Below are positions 7,148 through 10,080 of a stretch of DNA of 10,080 nt, one piece after another (position 1 is the first letter of the stretch; each line of letters begins with the position of its first letter). The stretch is taken from contig URYU01000063.1 of assembly GCA_900552155.1 (NCBI GenBank), forward strand, positions 1-10,080. Direction: 5' to 3'. The translations under genes and the position numbers were made by a program. The DNA is from an uncultured Collinsella sp. (GTDB lineage: Bacteria > Actinomycetota > Coriobacteriia > Coriobacteriales > Coriobacteriaceae). Under the pieces are notes generated by a model, which did no database searches, had not been told where the DNA came from, and saw nothing but the letters and a program-made list of their open reading frames with translations.

Positions 7148-7966
7148 ATGGCTGAGATGACGCTCGAGGGTGTGGACGCTCGTCCCGAGGACTCTGCGTT
7201 TGCCCTGGGCCGTGTGCATTCGATTGAGACGATGGGAACGGTCGATGGACCCGGCATCCGCTTTGTGGTGTTTGTTCAGGGCTGTCCCATGCGCTGTGCG
7301 TATTGCCACAACCCCGACACCTGGTCGGTTAACGGCGGCACCATGGTGACCGTCGAGCACCTGATGGACGAGTTCCAGAGCAACCATGAGTTTTACCGCA
7401 GCGGTGGTATTACGGTATCCGGCGGCGAGCCACTCCTGCAGCCTGAGTTTTTGGCCGACCTGTTCCGCGCCATGCACAACAACCCCGATGGTCGCGTGCA
7501 CACCTGCTTGGATAGCTGCGGCTATGCGTTCGATCCCGCGCACCCCGAGAAGTTCGATGCCGTACTCAACGAGACCGATATGGTGCTGCTTGACATTAAA
7601 CACGCCGATCCCGTCGAGCATAAAAAGCTGACCGGTTGCGATCCCGCACGCATTCTGGCGTTTGGTGATGAGCTCGCGCGTCGCAAGATTAAGGTCGTTA
7701 TCCGCCACGTGGTGGTGCCGGGCATTACCGACACGGTGGAGGAGTGCGAGAAGCTCGGTCGCCTCATCGCTCCATGGCGCAACGTGGTGGGCCTGGAAAT
7801 GCTGCCGTATCACACGATGGGTGTCGTCAAGTACGAGCAACTGGGCATTCCCTATAAGCTTGAGGGCGTACCTCAGATGGATACCGCGCGCATGCCCGAG
7901 CTGCGCAATGCCGTTATGGCCGGTATGAAAAAGCGCCGTGCGGAGCTCAGGTCGGCCATCGGCTAA
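7148..7966 (+). CDS. pflA: Pyruvate formate-lyase activating enzyme (radical SAM)
   Basis: This protein of about 272 residues uses a [4Fe-4S] cluster and S-adenosylmethionine to install the glycyl radical on pyruvate formate-lyase in anaerobic cells. The cluster motif CX3CX2C is GCPMRCAYCHNPDTW (C46, C50, C53), preceded by the family signature SIETMGTVDGPGIRFVVFVQ. The SAM-binding GGEP motif is at 92-95 in ITVSGGEPLLQPEF. LEMLPYHTMGVVKYEQLGI near the C-terminus is typical of PflA. The start at 7148 has AAGG (7136-7139) at good spacing; an in-frame ATG at 7127 adds seven residues but lacks a ribosome site. The gene stands alone, with the lyase itself not in view, so it must act on a pyruvate formate-lyase encoded elsewhere. 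A related glycyl-radical activase with another target is possible but less likely. Confidence 0.9.
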   Translation: MAEMTLEGVDARPEDSAFALGRVHSIETMGTVDGPGIRFVVFVQGCPMRCAYCHNPDTWSVNGGTMVTVEHLMDEFQSNHEFYRSGGITVSGGEPLLQPEFLADLFRAMHNNPDGRVHTCLDSCGYAFDPAHPEKFDAVLNETDMVLLDIKHADPVEHKKLTGCDPARILAFGDELARRKIKVVIRHVVVPGITDTVEECEKLGRLIAPWRNVVGLEMLPYHTMGVVKYEQLGIPYKLEGVPQMDTARMPELRNAVMAGMKKRRAELRSAIG

Positions 7967-8092
7967 CAAGCCATTTTTGCCCCTTTATGATACCCGAGCT
8001 GTACTGGCCTAACGGCTTGGTGCTGACACGGTTGAGCCAAAATGCTGGTACCATACCGTGGATAAGCAATTTGCACGGATTTGGGGGATGGC

Positions 8093-8833
8093 ATGGCAAC
8101 CATCGCGATCATAGGCGCACTCGAAAAAGAGGTTGCGCAGATTAAGGAAGAGCTGAGTGGCACGCATGAGTCGCAGGAGGCGGGCTTGACCGTTGTGAAC
8201 GGTGGGCTTTCGGGTCTGACAGTAGTCGCCACGACGGCAGGCATGGGGACCGTGAACGCCGCTGCCGCAACGCAGCATCTCATCAGCAAATACGCCCCGC
8301 AGGCCGTTGTGTTTTCGGGCATTGCGGGCGGCCTAAACCCTAAACTCCATATTAACGACGTGGTTATAGGCAAGTGCCTGCGCTATCTGGATACCGATAC
8401 GGCACTCATCGCCGAGTCCGCGCCGGGGCTCGAGGAGTTTGTCTCGACACCGGCGTTGGCTGATGTTGCCGCCGCCGTGCTTGCCGAGCATGGATTTGTG
8501 GATGCCTCGGCGGATGAGACTTCTGCGGAGAAGGACCCCAAGCAGTTCCTGTGTGGCACTATCGCCACGGGTGATCGCTTTGTTACGGGTGACGCCATGC
8601 GTAACGCTGCGATTGAGGCCACGCATGCCGATTGCGTCGAGATGTAGTGCGCGGCAATTGCGCACATCTCGGCCATGAATGGTGTCGATTGCCTGGTACT
8701 GCGCGCTATCAGCGATAATTGTGACGAGGCATATGACGCGTTTTGCGAGCGCGAGTTCGATCTGGACGAGTACGCTCGCACCGCGAGCGGCATCACGCTT
8801 GACATCGTTCGTCGTATCGCCGCCGCGCAATAG
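8093..8833 (+). pseudogene. mtnN: MTA/SAH nucleosidase interrupted by an in-frame TAG
   Basis: The intact frame would give about 246 residues of 5'-methylthioadenosine/S-adenosylhomocysteine nucleosidase, which splits adenine from MTA or SAH for methionine salvage and quorum-signal precursor supply. The N-terminal part carries IIGALEKEV (catalytic-type E13), TTAGMGTVNA, FSGIAGG and IATGDRFV. TAG at 8645-8647 (codon 185) ends the product at 184 residues, just after DCVEM. Translation of the same frame beyond it reads CAAIAHISAMNGVDCLVLRAISDNCDE, plainly the rest of the family, with the catalytic Asp of RAISD at about residue 208, and ends at TAG 8831-8833. The usual motif is VEMEGAA, so the stop replaces the ribose-binding Glu. 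A truncated protein would lack the catalytic Asp and should be inactive. The ATG at 8093 follows GGGGGA (8083-8088). It is probably a recent pseudogene or a sequencing error; readthrough is less likely, as TAG also ends scrR, scrA and engB. Confidence 0.85.
8638..8671 (+). repeat. Inverted repeat with the premature stop codon as its only bulge
   Basis: CGAGATG (8638-8644) plus TGCGC (8648-8652) form, when joined, the exact reverse complement of GCGCACATCTCG (8660-8671). The three bases TAG (8645-8647) are unpaired between the two left segments, and the loop is GGCAATT. It lies inside the broken nucleosidase gene. Confidence 0.7.
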
Positions 8834-8872
8834 CACGCCCGTTTTGTAAGAACCTACGACCAAGGAGTGTCC

Positions 8873-9463
8873 ATGGCCGATTCAATTAACTACCAGCTTG
8901 CCAAGTTCGTCGCCAGCTACGGCAAGGTTTCGCAGATTCCCGAGTCAACCTGTCCCGAGGTGAGCTTCGTCGGCCGCTCCAACGTGGGCAAGTCCTCCAT
9001 CATGAACAAACTCTTTGGCCGCAAGAACCTGGTCAAGGTTTCGAGCACGCCGGGCAAGACGAGCAACATCAACTTTTTTGAGGCCGACGACGTGCATTTT
9101 GTGGACCTGCCGGGCTACGGTTTCGCCCGTCGTTCCAAGGCCGAGCGCGACCGCTGGGCCGAGCTCATTGGCGATTTCTTTGACTCCGAGCGCAGCTTTA
9201 ACTTGGTCGTCTCTCTGGTGGATATCCGCCACGACCCCAGCAAGCTCGATCACGACATGATTGACTACCTGCAGGGCAACGAGTTCAACTTTATCGTCTG
9301 CCTCACCAAGGCCGACAAGCTCAGCCGCACCCAACAGGCCCGCCAGGCAGCAGCCATCAAAAAGCAGCTCAACGTCCCGGCCGAGAACGTAATCATCACA
9401 AGCTCCCAGACCGGCGTGGGCATCGACGAGCTTAAGCGCCGCATTGCTGAGGCCTGCCTTTAG
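8873..9463 (+). CDS. engB: Ribosome biogenesis GTP-binding protein EngB (YsxC/YihA)
   Basis: This 196-residue GTPase has the length expected for EngB, an essential factor in assembly of the large ribosomal subunit and cell division. All G motifs are visible: G1 GRSNVGKSS (34-42), the G2 region SSTPGKTSNIN with its threonine near 63, G3 DLPGYGFA (78-85), G4 TKAD (145-148) and G5 SSQ (177-179). The ATG at 8873 has an AAGGAG ribosome site (8862-8867) at ideal spacing; a GTG six bases upstream overlaps that site and is unlikely. It begins 39 bases after the broken nucleosidase gene and is likely co-transcribed with it, since no terminator or clear promoter lies between. It is followed by the palindrome at 9495-9541. 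Confidence 0.95.
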   Translation: MADSINYQLAKFVASYGKVSQIPESTCPEVSFVGRSNVGKSSIMNKLFGRKNLVKVSSTPGKTSNINFFEADDVHFVDLPGYGFARRSKAERDRWAELIGDFFDSERSFNLVVSLVDIRHDPSKLDHDMIDYLQGNEFNFIVCLTKADKLSRTQQARQAAAIKKQLNVPAENVIITSSQTGVGIDELKRRIAEACL

Positions 9464-9494
9464 TCAGGCTGCAACCCCTCAAAAGCTTTCATCT

Positions 9495-9541
9495 ATATCA
9501 CCTCAGTGATAGTTATTGGTAAACTATCACTGAGGTGATAT
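9495..9541. promoter_or_regulatory. Perfect palindrome of two lambda-operator-like sites; operator and/or terminator
   Basis: Arms 9495-9514 and 9522-9541 are exact reverse complements (20 bp) around the loop ATTGGTA. Each arm holds a smaller palindrome: TATCACCTCAGTGATA (9496-9511) and TATCACTGAGGTGATA (9525-9540). These resemble the lambda repressor operator consensus TATCACCGCCGGTGATA with one base fewer in the centre, suggesting an XRE/Cro-type repressor. A TTTTTT run (9541-9546) follows, so on the + strand it could also terminate the engB transcript. TTGGTA (9516-9521) and TATTTT (9539-9544) sit 17 bases apart as a possible promoter, but that would start transcription at the ATG's ribosome site. 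The next gene's GGAGG is at 9547-9551. Confidence 0.75.
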
Positions 9542-9556
9542 TTTTTGGAGGTCGAT

Positions 9557-10080
9557 ATGGAGCTTTGGCACGGGTCGGAGGTTGTTGTCGAGCATCCGTC
9601 GTTGGATAAATGCAGACAATTCAATGACTATGGGTGTGGGTTTTATTGCACGCCACATGAGGAAATGGCAATGGAGTGGGCATGCCGGACTGAGTCTGAT
9701 GGCATTGCGAATCGATATGAGCTCGATATGGATGGCCTCGCGGTCTTGGATTTGGAGTCCGGGGAGTTTTCAATTCTCAATTGGCTTGCGATTTTGGCTA
9801 ACAATAGGGAGTTCAATGTTTCGACACCGCTGGCGCGCGAAGGACTTCGCTATCTGCTGGATAACTGCCTGATTGATATTTCTCCCTATGACGTAATTCG
9901 AGGTTATCGCGCCGACGATTCCTACTTTTCGTTTGCAAGACAGTTCGTTAACGGCATGATCTCGCTTAGGCAACTGCAACTCATTATGCGTTTGGGCGAT
10001 TTGGGCATCCAATACGCTCTTATGAGTGAGCGTGCGTTTTCAGTAATCAGATTCCGCGAATGGAAGCAGGCGTCGGGATC
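9557..10080 (+). CDS. DUF3990 family protein, ADP-ribosyltransferase-like (3' end outside window)
   Basis: At least 174 codons are open to the window edge with no stop. The N-terminus ELWHGS (2-7) and DYGCGFYCTP (24-33), then PYDVIRGYRADDSYFSFARQFVNG (110-133) and GIQYALMSERAFSVIRF (150-166), match what I know of DUF3990. That family is related to ADP-ribosyltransferase folds, where the His of the first motif and the Tyr of GFY would contact NAD. The target is unknown. DUF3990 genes often sit in small accessory cassettes with DUF3791 or helix-turn-helix genes and may be toxins; the partner would be just beyond the window. GGAGG at 9547-9551 supports the ATG start. Base composition is clearly more AT-rich, and codon use less biased, than in engB, which suggests horizontal transfer. 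Control by the palindrome at 9495-9541 is inferred from its position. Confidence 0.78.
   Translation, partial: MELWHGSEVVVEHPSLDKCRQFNDYGCGFYCTPHEEMAMEWACRTESDGIANRYELDMDGLAVLDLESGEFSILNWLAILANNREFNVSTPLAREGLRYLLDNCLIDISPYDVIRGYRADDSYFSFARQFVNGMISLRQLQLIMRLGDLGIQYALMSERAFSVIRFREWKQASG

Noticed and set aside
8017..8054. Promoter for the nucleosidase gene
   Set aside because: Candidate boxes (TTGGTG, CTGACA, TTGAGC with TACCAT) have spacings of 26, 20 and 11 bases, none convincing.
8645..8647. Pyrrolysine or a reassigned TAG codon in the nucleosidase
   Set aside because: TAG ends several other genes in the window in the normal way, and this enzyme family has no known pyrrolysine member.
8675..8833. 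Separate small gene starting at the ATG after the amber codon
   Set aside because: Its sequence is simply the C-terminal part of the nucleosidase and it has no ribosome site of its own.

Overview
The window reads as a gut Actinobacterium of the class Coriobacteriia, most likely Collinsella or a close relative. This is an inference from the GC-rich codon use, the many DegV/PTS/LacI-type genes typical of that group, and the overall protein style; there is no rRNA or other phylogenetic marker here. All genes are on the + strand.

Bases 1-211 are non-coding and hold a probable terminator of an upstream transcript, then an operator in front of the first gene. Bases 212-5830 form a sucrose/fructo-oligosaccharide utilisation locus. 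It contains a LacI-family regulator, a promoter overlapped by tandem operators, a divergent GH32 enzyme, a sucrose-type PTS EIIBC permease, and a canonical GH32 sucrose-6-phosphate hydrolase. The permease would import and phosphorylate the sugar, and the GH32 enzymes would cleave the phosphorylated product to glucose-6-P and fructose. The same operator motif in front of the regulator and the enzyme operon points to local control with autoregulation. A strong hairpin lies between the permease and the hydrolase.

Bases 5831-6961 hold a DegV/FakB-type fatty-acid-binding protein. It has its own promoter, tandem upstream direct repeats, and a leader carrying a long G-U-rich hairpin. A terminator follows. 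A stand-alone pyruvate formate-lyase activating enzyme (radical SAM) comes next (7148-7966).

Bases 8093-8833 encode an MTA/SAH nucleosidase broken by one in-frame amber codon exactly where the conserved ribose-binding glutamate should be. The frame is open and recognisable on both sides. The stop codon forms the only bulge in a 12-bp inverted repeat. The ribosome-assembly GTPase EngB follows after 39 bases and is probably co-transcribed.

After engB there is a perfect 20-bp-arm palindrome made of two lambda-operator-like sites. It sits immediately before an AT-richer gene for a DUF3990 (ADP-ribosyltransferase-like) protein, which runs off the window end. This last part looks like an accessory, possibly toxin-antitoxin-like, insertion.
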